Below, in pieces: positions 1 through 8,449 of a stretch of DNA of 64,000 nt. The notes beneath the pieces are model-generated. The model did not search any database and was not told the DNA's origin. It saw only the letters and a list, made by a program, of their open reading frames with translations. Numbering within the stretch: position 1 is the first letter of the stretch; each line of letters opens with the position of its first letter. Origin of the DNA: Clostridium_AD sp050717535 (GTDB lineage: Bacteria; Bacillota; Clostridia; Clostridiales; Clostridiaceae); contig NZ_JBOITM010000081.1 of NCBI RefSeq assembly GCF_050717535.1, forward strand, positions 1-64,000, given 5' to 3'. The position numbers were made by a program, and so were the translations under genes.

Positions 1-1
1 T

Positions 2-787
2 GAAACAGAAAATCCTGAAAAGACATTCCCTAAGGGTATAGTTATTTCAGCAGCAGTTATCTCAATTGGATACTCAATTGGAATATTCCTAGTTGGTGTA
101 TTTACTAATTGGGCAACTGTTATGGGTGACAAGACTGTTAATTTAGGTAATGCTAGTTATGTAGTAATGGGTAATCTAGGATATGCTCTAGGTCAAGCAT
201 TTGGTGCAAGTCAAGCTACTAGCCTAGCAATGTCACATGGGATAGCTAGATTCTTTGGATTTTCAATGTTCTTAACACTCGCAGGTGCATTTTTCGCATT
301 AATGTTTTCTCCATTAAAACAAATAATTGAAGGTACTCCAGCTAAATTATGGCCTGGTAAAATGGCAGAAATGAAAGACGGAATACCTCAAAATGCTATG
401 TGGGTTCAAGCAGCAATTGTATGTGTTATGATTGTTCTTATAGCCTTCGGTGGAAATAGCATGGCAAAATTCTTCAAAATATTAGTATCAATGACTAATG
501 TAGCTATGACTCTTCCATACATGTTTATAGCATATGCTTTCATACCATTCAAGAAAAATACAGATATTATCAAACCTTTTGAAATGTTTAAGACATACAA
601 AAGTGCTGTAATATTTACAGTTGTAGTTATGTTCACCGTTGGATTTGCAAATTTCTTCTCAATTCTACAACCGGCATTGGCAGGAGATTTACAAACAACA
701 CTTTGGAGTATAGCTGGACCAATATTCTTTGCTGCAGTTGCATGGATAATGTATAGTAGCTATGAAAGAAAATATGTAAATAAATAA
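2..787 (+). CDS. APC-family amino-acid transporter, YjeM-like (5' end outside window)
   Basis: The reading frame is open from base 2 and ends at TAA 785-787, so only about 261 C-terminal residues are present. The protein is very hydrophobic, with roughly six membrane helices, and contains ENPEKTFPKG followed by a helix, a pattern typical of the APC superfamily glutamate/GABA-antiporter branch. The later FSPLKQIIEGTPAKLWPGK and NAMWVQA segments look like the YjeM group. It should be an inner-membrane amino-acid permease; the substrate is not known for this group and cannot be read from the sequence. It is convergent with the dipeptide epimerase, and a shared bidirectional terminator lies between them. 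Confidence 0.75.
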   Translation, partial: ETENPEKTFPKGIVISAAVISIGYSIGIFLVGVFTNWATVMGDKTVNLGNASYVVMGNLGYALGQAFGASQATSLAMSHGIARFFGFSMFLTLAGAFFALMFSPLKQIIEGTPAKLWPGKMAEMKDGIPQNAMWVQAAIVCVMIVLIAFGGNSMAKFFKILVSMTNVAMTLPYMFIAYAFIPFKKNTDIIKPFEMFKTYKSAVIFTVVVMFTVGFANFFSILQPALAGDLQTTLWSIAGPIFFAAVAWIMYSSYERKYVNK

Positions 788-826
788 ATAATAGAATATG
801 CCTTTTTTAAATTAAATTTAATCATA

Positions 827-879
827 AATGATAAAAAAGTGACATCTGTAATGTAAGCAGATGTCACTTTTTTATCATT
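827..879. terminator. Bidirectional intrinsic terminator
   Basis: A perfect 22-bp inverted repeat (827-848 with 858-879, 9-nt loop) contains the GC-richer core GTGACATCTG and carries A-runs on one side and T-runs on the other. It can therefore terminate both the permease (plus) and the epimerase (minus). Confidence 0.9.
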
Positions 880-887
880 TTGGTTTT

Positions 888-1964
888 CTAATAATTTATA
901 GATTTTATCCCTAGTCCTTGCGCTTCGGTAAGTGTTATTTTAGATTCATTAAATACAGCTCCTCCATTTATTGGGTCTTCACTACATAGTACAGGACCAT
1001 CTAAATCAATTTTAGTTATAATACTCTTTGCACAAGCTAAATGCACAGCGGCGGTTACACTAACCTTTGCCTCAAGCATGCATCCTATCATACATTCAAC
1101 TCCATATATTTCTGCTAAGGAACATATTTTTAGAGCATTATATATCCCACCCGTTTTCATAAGTTTTATATTTACAAAGTCTGCAGCTCTCCTCTGCATA
1201 ATATTTAGTGCATCCATAGGAGAAAACACACTTTCGTCAGCTAAAACAAGTGTAGATACATTATCTGTTACAAATTTTAATCCATCTATATCATGGGCTG
1301 AAACTGGTTGTTCTACAAACTCAATTTGTAGTCCTGCATCCTCCATTTTTCTTAAAACATTTACTGCTTCCTTTGGCTTCCAGCCTTGATTTGCATCAAT
1401 TCTAAGATTAACATCGTAACCTACAGCCTGTCTTATTGCTTTCATTCTTTCCATATCCCTTGCAGAATCTTTTCCTACTTTTATTTTCAAAGTACCGTAT
1501 CCTCTACTTATAGCATCTAAACTATCCTTTGCCATTTCTTCTGGATCATTTACACTTATAGTTATGTCTGTTACTATTTCACTTCTATGCCCACCTAACA
1601 ACTTGTATAGTGGTGCTCCATATAACTGCCCATATAAATCATATAATGCTATATCAACTGCAGCCTTTGCACTAGTGTTCTTTAAAACACAGTTTTGCAA
1701 TTTTAGCATTAAATCTTCAAAATTTTCTATTTTCATACCTACTATGGCTTTCTTTATATGATCTTCGATAGCTCCTATTATAGAACCAGTGGTATCCCCT
1801 GTTATAACTCCTGTTGGTGGGGCTTCTCCAAACCCTATGTTGCCTGTATCAGTGTGTATTTCCACTATAACATCTTCCACACTGTGTACAGTTCGTAATG
1901 CAGTTTTAAATGGTGTTCTAAGTGGAACAGAAATTCGTTTTATTTTTATATCAGTTATTTTCAT
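888..1964 (-). CDS. Dipeptide epimerase (L-Ala-D/L-Glu epimerase type), enolase superfamily
   Basis: A 358-residue protein of the muconate-lactonizing-enzyme subgroup of the enolase superfamily. Visible catalytic elements in order are the capping N-terminal domain, KIKVGK (catalytic Lys of the KxK motif), DANQ, EQP and DES (three metal-binding acids), and KLMK (second catalytic Lys). Family members epimerize the C-terminal residue of dipeptides such as L-Ala-D-Glu, which comes from murein recycling. A clear AAGGAGGG ribosome site lies 6-7 nt before the ATG. It is the last gene of the peptide-use block, preceded by a leader with a terminator hairpin that also lies before the dipeptidase remnant at 4.9 kb. 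The exact dipeptide specificity is not deducible. Confidence 0.88.
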   Translation of the reverse strand: MKITDIKIKRISVPLRTPFKTALRTVHSVEDVIVEIHTDTGNIGFGEAPPTGVITGDTTGSIIGAIEDHIKKAIVGMKIENFEDLMLKLQNCVLKNTSAKAAVDIALYDLYGQLYGAPLYKLLGGHRSEIVTDITISVNDPEEMAKDSLDAISRGYGTLKIKVGKDSARDMERMKAIRQAVGYDVNLRIDANQGWKPKEAVNVLRKMEDAGLQIEFVEQPVSAHDIDGLKFVTDNVSTLVLADESVFSPMDALNIMQRRAADFVNIKLMKTGGIYNALKICSLAEIYGVECMIGCMLEAKVSVTAAVHLACAKSIITKIDLDGPVLCSEDPINGGAVFNESKITLTEAQGLGIKSINY

Positions 1965-1994
1965 AAATATCCCTCCTTAAATTTTATATAATAA

Positions 1995-2095
1995 AAACCC
2001 AGTAAAAACAGAACCATAGGTTTGCCTTTACTGGGTTTCATTTACTTTGAGCTAGGTGTGACCCTATTCACTTTAAACAAAGCAGTAATTTTAAA
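1995..2095 (-). promoter_or_regulatory. Leader A: possible terminator/antiterminator before the dipeptide epimerase
   Basis: On the minus strand a 12-bp terminator stem (AAACCCAGTAAA with TTTACTGGGTTT, 2038-1995) is followed by a T-run, just before the epimerase ribosome site. About 45 nt upstream a block around 2095-2074 reads AAATTACTG then TTTGTTTA. Its TTACTG can pair with CAGTAA in the left terminator arm, giving a mutually exclusive antiterminator. The same layout occurs before the dipeptidase remnant (leader B). It could also be a plain intercistronic terminator after the DUF3870 gene. Confidence 0.5.
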
Positions 2096-2417
2096 ATTGT
2101 CTAAGTTTTACTTCATCGTACTTTTTCACAGCATCTTTATAAGCAACTACAATAGCTCTTTGAGATGAACCATGATATCTTTTTTTTATTTCTTCTTCTA
2201 ATTTACAGTCAAATATTTTTAAGCTTTTTCCCATTAAAAGTGATTTTATAAAATCATCTGTTGTTCTTATTGTGGATGAGCAACTTAAATCAATTATTTC
2301 ACCTGTATCTGCATCTGCCACAAACCCTATAAAAAAAGAACTGAATTGATTAGTTATAGCATTATCTGTATTCGTTTTAGCATTACCAACTACATATATT
2401 GTATTTTTGTTATACAC
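2091..2417 (-). CDS. DUF3870 domain protein
   Basis: A 108-residue cytosolic protein that matches the DUF3870 pattern by eye: an N-terminal YVVGNAKT strand, NAITNQFSSFFIGFVADADTGEIIDLSCSSTI, and a conserved KRYHGSSQRAI segment near the C terminus. The molecular function of the family is unknown. Such genes often sit next to amino-acid or peptide metabolic genes, and here it lies between the DUF819 membrane protein and the dipeptide epimerase, all on the minus strand. Its stop codon is immediately next to the conserved block of leader A, so its mRNA end overlaps the putative regulatory leader. Confidence 0.75.
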   Translation of the reverse strand: MYNKNTIYVVGNAKTNTDNAITNQFSSFFIGFVADADTGEIIDLSCSSTIRTTDDFIKSLLMGKSLKIFDCKLEEEIKKRYHGSSQRAIVVAYKDAVKKYDEVKLRQF

Positions 2418-2489
2418 AAAACCACCTCAAAATATATTATACGTTATATTAACTTATTTGTTAAGCGTGCACTATTCTAGTAATATACA

Positions 2490-3650
2490 TCACATAATAG
2501 AAAGAATTTTACCTACCACAAGTGCTGCTCCTGTTCCTACAATATATCCCATAAGCGCCATCAAAATCCCTATAGGTACTAGTGCTTCGCTGTATGCAGC
2601 AGCTAATATTGGTGCTGATGCAACACCCCCTATATTTGCAAGACTTGCAACTCCAATAGTGAACAAGTCCAATTTAAATATCTTAGCAGCTATAACTGAA
2701 ATTACAAAATGTATCCCCAGTATACAGAATCCTGATATTATATAAATAGGAGCCTGTGTAAGTTCTGCAAAATTTGCTCTAGATGCTATAAGCGCAACTA
2801 TAGTGTAAAGCATAATATTAGAAAGCTGTGTAGATCCTGGTATCTTTGCAACTGGTGTCATAGCTAGTAGTATTCCAACTAAGGTAGCTATAAGAATCGT
2901 CCATGTAGTTCCTGTCAAAAATACAGTTTGTGGAAGCATACCACCAAAATATTGAGCCATTGCAGAAACAAATAAACTTAATCCAAGCAATATTATTAAA
3001 TCTGCAAATTCTATTTCTTTTCTTATATTTTCTTGGGCTGCATTCAATTTTTTCCCTATTTCATCAATTACACTCGTGTCTGATTTTGTCCATTTGTTAA
3101 ATTTAGGAGCAAATGAAACTAACCATAGCAATAACATTACCCATATAGAGTAGTTTACTGAATCCATAAGTAAAGCATATCCCAGTTTTGAATCTGATAT
3201 ATGAAGTGCACCTTGGACAGCTACCATATTTCCAGTTCCACCTATCCAGCTTCCTGCAAGAGCTGCAAATGATTTCCAAGTATCTACCTCATAAAATCCT
3301 TTAAAAATTCCGTACGTAATTATAAAACCTAGCATTATACTTATAGTTGCCACAAAGAATCCTATCAACATTTTAGGTCCTAATTTTAATATTTTCCTCA
3401 TATCACATCTTAAAAGCATAAGGAATATCATTGCAGGAAGCAAATTATCCTTTAAACCTTTATAAACCGCAGTTATTGAATCGGTTTTTTGCCACATACC
3501 CAAAGTTGAAAGTAGCATGGCTGTAAAGTACAGCAGTACTATAGCAGGAATATAGTTGAAAATTTTTGACTTTGATTTTTTTTCTGCAAGTACAATCATA
3601 CCTGCAAAGAATAGAAGAAATGCAACATACGTAAATCCTTTTGTAATCAT
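2490..3650 (-). CDS. DUF819 family membrane protein
   Basis: A 386-residue polytopic membrane protein with about ten hydrophobic segments. The GSWIGGTGNMVAVQ motif near residue 135 and LANIGGVASAPILAAAY near residue 340 are characteristic of the DUF819 (YjcL-like) family. These are proposed transporters, but no substrate is established. The gene has a strong AAAGGAGG site before its ATG and follows the dipeptidase remnant by 31 bp, probably in one transcript. Co-location with a dipeptidase and a dipeptide epimerase suggests a link to peptide or amino-acid uptake or efflux; that is inference from context only. Confidence 0.8.
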   Translation of the reverse strand: MITKGFTYVAFLLFFAGMIVLAEKKSKSKIFNYIPAIVLLYFTAMLLSTLGMWQKTDSITAVYKGLKDNLLPAMIFLMLLRCDMRKILKLGPKMLIGFFVATISIMLGFIITYGIFKGFYEVDTWKSFAALAGSWIGGTGNMVAVQGALHISDSKLGYALLMDSVNYSIWVMLLLWLVSFAPKFNKWTKSDTSVIDEIGKKLNAAQENIRKEIEFADLIILLGLSLFVSAMAQYFGGMLPQTVFLTGTTWTILIATLVGILLAMTPVAKIPGSTQLSNIMLYTIVALIASRANFAELTQAPIYIISGFCILGIHFVISVIAAKIFKLDLFTIGVASLANIGGVASAPILAAAYSEALVPIGILMALMGYIVGTGAALVVGKILSIM

Positions 3651-3681
3651 TTTTTTCCTCCTTTAAATTTAGTTAACATCA

Positions 3682-4853
3682 TTAGTTTGCTAATTCATAT
3701 ATAGCTGCTGCCATTATTCGAACATTTTTCATTAGTGAATCTATTTCTATATATTCATCTGGCTTATGTTCAAGCATAGGTTGTCCTTTAAATATAGGTC
3801 CAAACGCTAATATATTCCCCATGCTCTTTGCATAAGTTCCTCCACCTATAAATATTAATTCTGCTCTCTCACCTACCTTTTCTTCATAAACCTTTTGTAG
3901 TTTTTTAATAAACTGGTTATCTGGAGACACATAAAGACTTTTCTTATGTCTTGTTGACAACTCTTCCATTTTTCCTTCTCTCATTTTATTTACAAATACA
4001 TGTTTAAAGTCTTCATATTTTTTAGTCACAGGGTATCGCATATTAATAGAAATATCTATTTCCTTTTCGATCCCTATGAGCATCCCTAGATTGGATACAA
4101 ACTTACCAGACATTTCATCTTCCAGACATATACCTAGCTTTCTTCTTTCTGTATCAAGGCCTATATTTTCATTCATAAAGCTTAAAAATTCTCTGACACT
4201 ACCTACAAAATCTAGTTTACCCAAAAACAATAAAAGGTGACTCACTGCATTTTTACTCTCATCTGGCCTGCTTCCATGTGCAGAAATTCCAAAGGATTTC
4301 ACTAATAAACAATTTTCCTTTTCCTCCAATTTTATCTCTTCTACACCTTGTGCTAATTTTTTAACTTCAGCTATTCTAGACTTAGGAATTATAACCTGTG
4401 CCTCTGCATATTCTGGAACTACATTAGGTGCAATTCCCCCATTAATAGACTTAAGAATAAATTCACCTTGCTGATTTAATTTTCTCCGATATTTATAGTT
4501 TACTATTCCTTTTTCTCCATTTATAATTGGATATTCAGCATCTGGTGTAAAACCTGCGGTCGGCAGTTCTTCTCCTATATCCCTGTAATGCTTTACACAT
4601 TTAGATGTCAACGCACTGCAATCATTTCCTTACCTTCGCCATATTCTACATATCCTATCATGTTATCTAGATTTACAGTTTTAAATCCTAATTTTTTAGA
4701 AAGATCTAAACTGTACTGGAATACTTTTTGAACTCCCTCTCCAAAGGGCATATTCTCTTTTGGTGCATCTTCCACACTTTTAGTCTTTATGCACTCTTCA
4801 ACACCTTTTAATATTTCATCTTTAAGTTCCAATATTTTCTCATCCAATGTCAT
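3682..4853 (-). pseudogene. M20 dipeptidase (PepV-like), internal deletion plus frameshift
   Basis: Two reading frames together form a shortened PepV-type metallodipeptidase. The N-terminal part (4853-4608; start MTLDEK after a GAGGGGTGA site) runs to GYVEYGEGKEMIAV and stops at TGA. The second part resumes in another frame at SKCVKHYRD...TPDAEYPIINGEKG and continues to the normal C terminus. In PepV the missing stretch (about 75-80 residues) carries the HxD metal ligand, the bridging Asp and the Glu-Glu pair. TPDAEYP and LEHKPDEYI remain. The residual protein cannot have an intact di-zinc site, so this is a decayed gene. The total coding length is about 388 residues against about 465 in the family. 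Confidence 0.85.
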
Positions 4854-4929
4854 AAAATCACCCCTCAAATTTTTAAGTACAAATTGCTTTTTCCACTATC
4901 TTTAGAGTCTAACAAATTTCAAAAAACAA

Positions 4930-5013
4930 AAAACCCAGCAAATGTACTCATTCACTGGGTTTTATTTACGATAATGCTTTAGGCATCTGTATAAACAAAA
5001 CAGTAATTTAAAA
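4930..5013 (-). promoter_or_regulatory. Leader B: possible terminator/antiterminator before the dipeptidase remnant
   Basis: The minus strand carries AAAACCCAG...CTGGGTTTT (4963-4930) followed by a long T-run. Upstream (5013-4992) is a block nearly identical to that in leader A: AAATTACTG then TTTTGTTTA. TTACTG can pair with CAGTGA in the left arm of the terminator, with one G-U pair. The element lies between livF and the dipeptidase remnant, so it may either end the liv transcript or control read-through into the dipeptidase block. Confidence 0.5.
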
Positions 5014-5089
5014 TCAATTATTCTCTTTCCTACATAATATACTGAAAATACAAAAAAGTCAATTTTTAAACACATTTCCTATAAATTCC

Positions 5090-5800
5090 CTACTTTTTAC
5101 TTTTACCTAAATAAGCCTCCTGAATTTTAGGATTTAATGCAATCTCCACTGCAGCTCCTTCAAGTGTAATTATGCCCTGTTCTAGTACATAGGCTCTACT
5201 TGCTATTTGAAGTGCTTTATATGCATTTTGTTCAACAAGGAGAATTGTCTTGCCCATTTTTTGTATATCTATAATAATTTCAAATATAGTTTGGACAAGT
5301 AGTGGGGCAAGTCCAAGAGAAGGTTCATCCAACAATATTATATCAGGATTACTCATAAGACCACGGCCCATAGCAAGCATCTGCTGTTCTCCACCTGACA
5401 GTGTGCCTGAAATTTGTTTTTCTCTTTCTTTAAGTATTGGAAAAAGGGTAAAAACCTTTTCAATATCCTCTGCAATCCCCTTGTTATCTTTTCTTAAATA
5501 TGCCCCCAAATTAAGATTATCAACCACAGTTAGGTTAGCGAAAATAAGCCTTCCCTCAGGAACCTGACATATTCCCCTTTTAACTATTTTATGTGGTATT
5601 GGCAGAATCTTTTCTTCCTTATATATTATCTCACCAGACTTTGGTTTTAAAAATCCTGATATGGAATTAAGGAGTGTAGATTTTCCAGCACCATTAGAAC
5701 CAATTATTGTAACAATTTCACCTTGATTCACCTCAATGCTTACTCCCTTTAGAGCATGTATTCCACCATAAAAAACATTTAAATCCACTGCTTTAAGCAT
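5090..5800 (-). CDS. livF: Branched-chain/hydrophobic amino-acid ABC importer ATPase LivF
   Basis: A 236-residue ABC ATPase with Walker A GSNGAGKS, signature LSGGEQQ and Walker B IILLDEP, followed by the D-loop SLGLAP typical of LivF. The start is taken at the internal MLKAVDLN because a GGGGGGTG ribosome site lies just before it within the end of livG; the longer frame would overlap livG by 80 bases with no such site. It is the second nucleotide-binding subunit of the HAAT-type importer encoded by livJHMGF and acts at the cytoplasmic membrane face. Confidence 0.92.
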   Translation of the reverse strand: MLKAVDLNVFYGGIHALKGVSIEVNQGEIVTIIGSNGAGKSTLLNSISGFLKPKSGEIIYKEEKILPIPHKIVKRGICQVPEGRLIFANLTVVDNLNLGAYLRKDNKGIAEDIEKVFTLFPILKEREKQISGTLSGGEQQMLAMGRGLMSNPDIILLDEPSLGLAPLLVQTIFEIIIDIQKMGKTILLVEQNAYKALQIASRAYVLEQGIITLEGAAVEIALNPKIQEAYLGKSKK

Positions 5801-5801
5801 A

Positions 5802-6590
5802 TTATTCACCCCCCAGATATGCAAACTTAACCTTAGGGTTATTTTGAATTTCAAATGGATTCCCCTGTGCAATAACACAGCCAAAATTCAAAACTGTAAT
5901 ATCATCACAGATCCCCATAACCAAATCCATATGATGTTCAATTAAAAGAATTGAGATTTTAAATTTATTTCTTATTTCTCCAATGAGTCCCATAAGCTTG
6001 TCTGTTTCATCAGGATTCATTCCCGCCGCTGGTTCATCCAGAAGTAGAAGCTTTGGCCTTGCTGCAAGAGCTCTTGCTATTTCAAGTCTTCTTTGAAGTC
6101 CATAAGGCAGATTATTTGCCACAAAATCTCTTCTGCACGTAAGCTCCATCATTTCCATAAGTTCTTCCGCCTCATCTCTAAGCATTTTTTCTTCCTTTGC
6201 AAATCTCGTATTTTTAACCAAAGACTTAGGCATTGATCCAAACAATATGGCTTCAGCCAAGGTGTATTTAGAATTGTTATGGCATGCAGTTAAAATATTA
6301 TCATAAACCGTTTGTTTTTTAAAAAGTCTAATGTTCTGGAAGGTTCTTGTTATTCCAGCATTTGCAATTTTATAAGTCTCTCTATTATGAATATCACTAT
6401 CATTAAACATAATCGATCCAGAGGTAATTTTATATACTCCTGTAATAAGGTTAAATACTGTGGTTTTTCCTGCTCCATTTGGGCCTATAAGCCCCATTAT
6501 TTTATTGTTACCTATTTTAAAACTAACATCATTAACAGCAGTTAGACCGCCAAATTGTTTAGTCAAATTATTAACTTCTAGAAGAGTCAT
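5802..6590 (-). CDS. livG: Branched-chain/hydrophobic amino-acid ABC importer ATPase LivG
   Basis: A 262-residue ABC ATPase with Walker A GPNGAGKT, a LivG-type signature region LPYGLQRRLEIARAL, Walker B LLLLDEPAAGMNP and the H-loop IEHHMD. It has the LivG/BraF hallmark of the motif RTFQNIRLF after the Walker A region. It lies 2 bp after livM with a GGAGG site inside the livM end, and is followed immediately by livF, so translation is coupled. It pairs with LivF to energize the importer. Confidence 0.93.
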   Translation of the reverse strand: MTLLEVNNLTKQFGGLTAVNDVSFKIGNNKIMGLIGPNGAGKTTVFNLITGVYKITSGSIMFNDSDIHNRETYKIANAGITRTFQNIRLFKKQTVYDNILTACHNNSKYTLAEAILFGSMPKSLVKNTRFAKEEKMLRDEAEELMEMMELTCRRDFVANNLPYGLQRRLEIARALAARPKLLLLDEPAAGMNPDETDKLMGLIGEIRNKFKISILLIEHHMDLVMGICDDITVLNFGCVIAQGNPFEIQNNPKVKFAYLGGE

Positions 6591-6592
6591 AC

Positions 6593-7495
6593 TTATCTGC
6601 CTCCTTCTTTGGTGACTAAGTCTTTTTTGCTTTTCCTTCTAATTTTTTTAAACAAATTATATATACCTTTAAATGTTATTTCTTTTCCTCCAATTAATCC
6701 TTCCGGTCTTGCAATCATAATAAACACAACAACAACTCCATAAATTACAAGTCTCCAATTAGCAAAGGAACGCAATAATTCTGGAAGTATAATAAGAACT
6801 AAAGCTCCAATTACACCACCGCTGATACTTCCAAGTCCTCCAAATATAACTATAATTATAAGCTCAGTGGACTTTGTTAAAGCAAACATTTTAGGTTGAA
6901 GAAATCCAAGATAAGAAGCTAAAAGCCCTCCACCTACTCCACCATAAAATGCACTTATTATAAATGACATCATTTTAGTTTTAAATACATTAATTCCAAT
7001 TACTTGAGATGCTAATTCCTCTTCGCGTACGGCTATCATATTTCTACCCTGCCTTGACCGTACAATGTTTGCCATAATTATAACGGCTATAATATCTATA
7101 ACAATTACAGTTGTTAAATTTGTTTTTAATGGAATACCTGCCCACCCACGAGCTCCACCGAAATATTGAAAATTATCTAATATAAGTCTAAGTGCTTCAC
7201 CAAAACCCAGAGTAGCAATGCAAAAATAATCACCTTTTAATTTCAAAGTAAATTTACCAATAACTAATGCACCTATGGATGCAAAAATACCACCCACAAG
7301 CAATGATGGAATAAAGGGTATTCTAAGATTTATCATCATAAATGCAGTTGTATATCCACCAATAGACATAAATGCTGCATTTCCAAAAGAAAATAGTCCT
7401 GTAAAGCCCGTTAGAAGTGCAAGGCCTAAAACTGGAATCATATTTATACCTGCAAACATTAAAATTCCTTTTAAATAGTACCAACTTAAATCCAC
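6593..7495 (-). CDS. livM: Branched-chain/hydrophobic amino-acid ABC importer permease LivM
   Basis: A 300-residue permease with about eight hydrophobic segments. It carries the LivM pattern GLFSFGNAAFMSIGGYTTA near the N terminus and GGLGSISGGVIGALVL near residue 230, with the cytoplasmic EAA-like loop around REEELASQVIGIN that contacts the ATPase. The C-terminal tail is strongly basic. It lies between livH and livG with minimal spacing and forms the membrane channel together with LivH. Confidence 0.92.
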   Translation of the reverse strand: MDLSWYYLKGILMFAGINMIPVLGLALLTGFTGLFSFGNAAFMSIGGYTTAFMMINLRIPFIPSLLVGGIFASIGALVIGKFTLKLKGDYFCIATLGFGEALRLILDNFQYFGGARGWAGIPLKTNLTTVIVIDIIAVIIMANIVRSRQGRNMIAVREEELASQVIGINVFKTKMMSFIISAFYGGVGGGLLASYLGFLQPKMFALTKSTELIIIVIFGGLGSISGGVIGALVLIILPELLRSFANWRLVIYGVVVVFIMIARPEGLIGGKEITFKGIYNLFKKIRRKSKKDLVTKEGGR

Positions 7496-7506
7496 TAAAA
7501 GCCCCC

Positions 7507-8385
7507 CTATGCCTTATCTTCAGTTACTTTACCCATAAGACCAACTGGCCTTACTATAAGTATGAAAATAAGAAGTGCGAATGCTATTAAATCCCTATAT
7601 TGAGATGATATATATCCAGAAGTAATAGTTTCTATAACGCCCAAAAGTATTGAACCTACGACAGCACCTTTAATACTCCCAAGGCCTCCAAATACCGCAG
7701 CAATAAATGATTTTATTGTTATATTCCCTATTTGAGGATAAACAGTATATTTCATTCCAAATAATACACCAGCTAGTCCAGCTAAAATACCACCTACAGC
7801 AAATACAATTATAATAATACGATCTGCATTAATTCCCATTAAGGTACTTGCCTTCATATTATAAGCAGTTGCCTGAATTGCTTTTCCGATTTTAGTAAAA
7901 TCAATAAGGTATATTAGAAATCCAAGGCAAAATGCAGAAATTATAAACATCATCAAATCAATTCTTCCAATATTTACAGCTCCTATTTTTATTGGTATTG
8001 CTGAAAAAACAGGTGGGTATGTCCTAAAAGTAGGTCCAATAGTTGCCACAACTATATTTTCAAGAAATATAGATACACCCATTGCTGAAATTATAAAATA
8101 TAGAAAAGGAGCTTTTCTATCCATTAGTGGTTTATATGCAATTCTTTGAATAACAACTGCAAGAATACCAGCACTTAAGCCTGAAGCTATAAATGCCACT
8201 GGAAAAGGAAGTTTATAAAGTGTTATAAAAAAATAACCAAAATAAGCTCCAAACATAATTACTCCACCATGGGCAAAATTAGAGAAATTCATTATACTGT
8301 AAACAAGTGAATATCCAACAGCCATTAATGCGTAAACACTACCTATTGATAATCCATTTATAAGTTGTTGCAGAAAATTTGTCAT
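7507..8385 (-). CDS. livH: Branched-chain/hydrophobic amino-acid ABC importer permease LivH
   Basis: A 292-residue permease beginning FLQQLINGLSIGSVYALMAVGYSLVYSIMNFSNFAHG, the classic LivH N terminus, with AAVFGGLGSIKGAVVGSILLG near residue 235 mirroring LivM. About eight membrane helices are visible. A GGGAGAG ribosome site precedes the ATG. It is separated from livJ by a short stem-loop at 8419-8442, which may let the binding protein be made in excess over the permease. Confidence 0.92.
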   Translation of the reverse strand: MTNFLQQLINGLSIGSVYALMAVGYSLVYSIMNFSNFAHGGVIMFGAYFGYFFITLYKLPFPVAFIASGLSAGILAVVIQRIAYKPLMDRKAPFLYFIISAMGVSIFLENIVVATIGPTFRTYPPVFSAIPIKIGAVNIGRIDLMMFIISAFCLGFLIYLIDFTKIGKAIQATAYNMKASTLMGINADRIIIIVFAVGGILAGLAGVLFGMKYTVYPQIGNITIKSFIAAVFGGLGSIKGAVVGSILLGVIETITSGYISSQYRDLIAFALLIFILIVRPVGLMGKVTEDKA

Positions 8386-8418
8386 CCTAATCTCTCCCTA
8401 CTTTATTTTATTATAAAT

Positions 8419-8442
8419 TAAAGTGGGGCGAACCCCACTTTA
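8419..8442 (-). terminator. Intercistronic stem-loop between livJ and livH
   Basis: A 10-bp stem TAAAGTGGGG/CCCCACTTTA closes a TTCG tetraloop on the minus strand and is followed by an AT-rich, only partly T-rich tail. Such structures after binding-protein genes commonly act as leaky terminators or as 3' stabilizers; which applies here is inference. Confidence 0.7.
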
Positions 8443-8449
8443 TTGAAAT

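Noticed and set aside
1965..2040. A 26-codon frame (MKPSKGKPMV...) within leader A as a leader peptide
   Set aside because: No convincing ribosome site precedes it, leader B has no equivalent frame, and the shared feature is the RNA pairing.
2490..4853. DUF819-dipeptidase-epimerase block as a novel murein-recycling system
   Set aside because: The dipeptidase is broken and no muropeptide transporter or amidase is present, so the evidence does not support a complete pathway.
1981..5040. T-box or known amino-acid riboswitch in leaders A and B
   Set aside because: No T-box consensus (AGGGTGGNACCGCG) or other familiar riboswitch core is visible.
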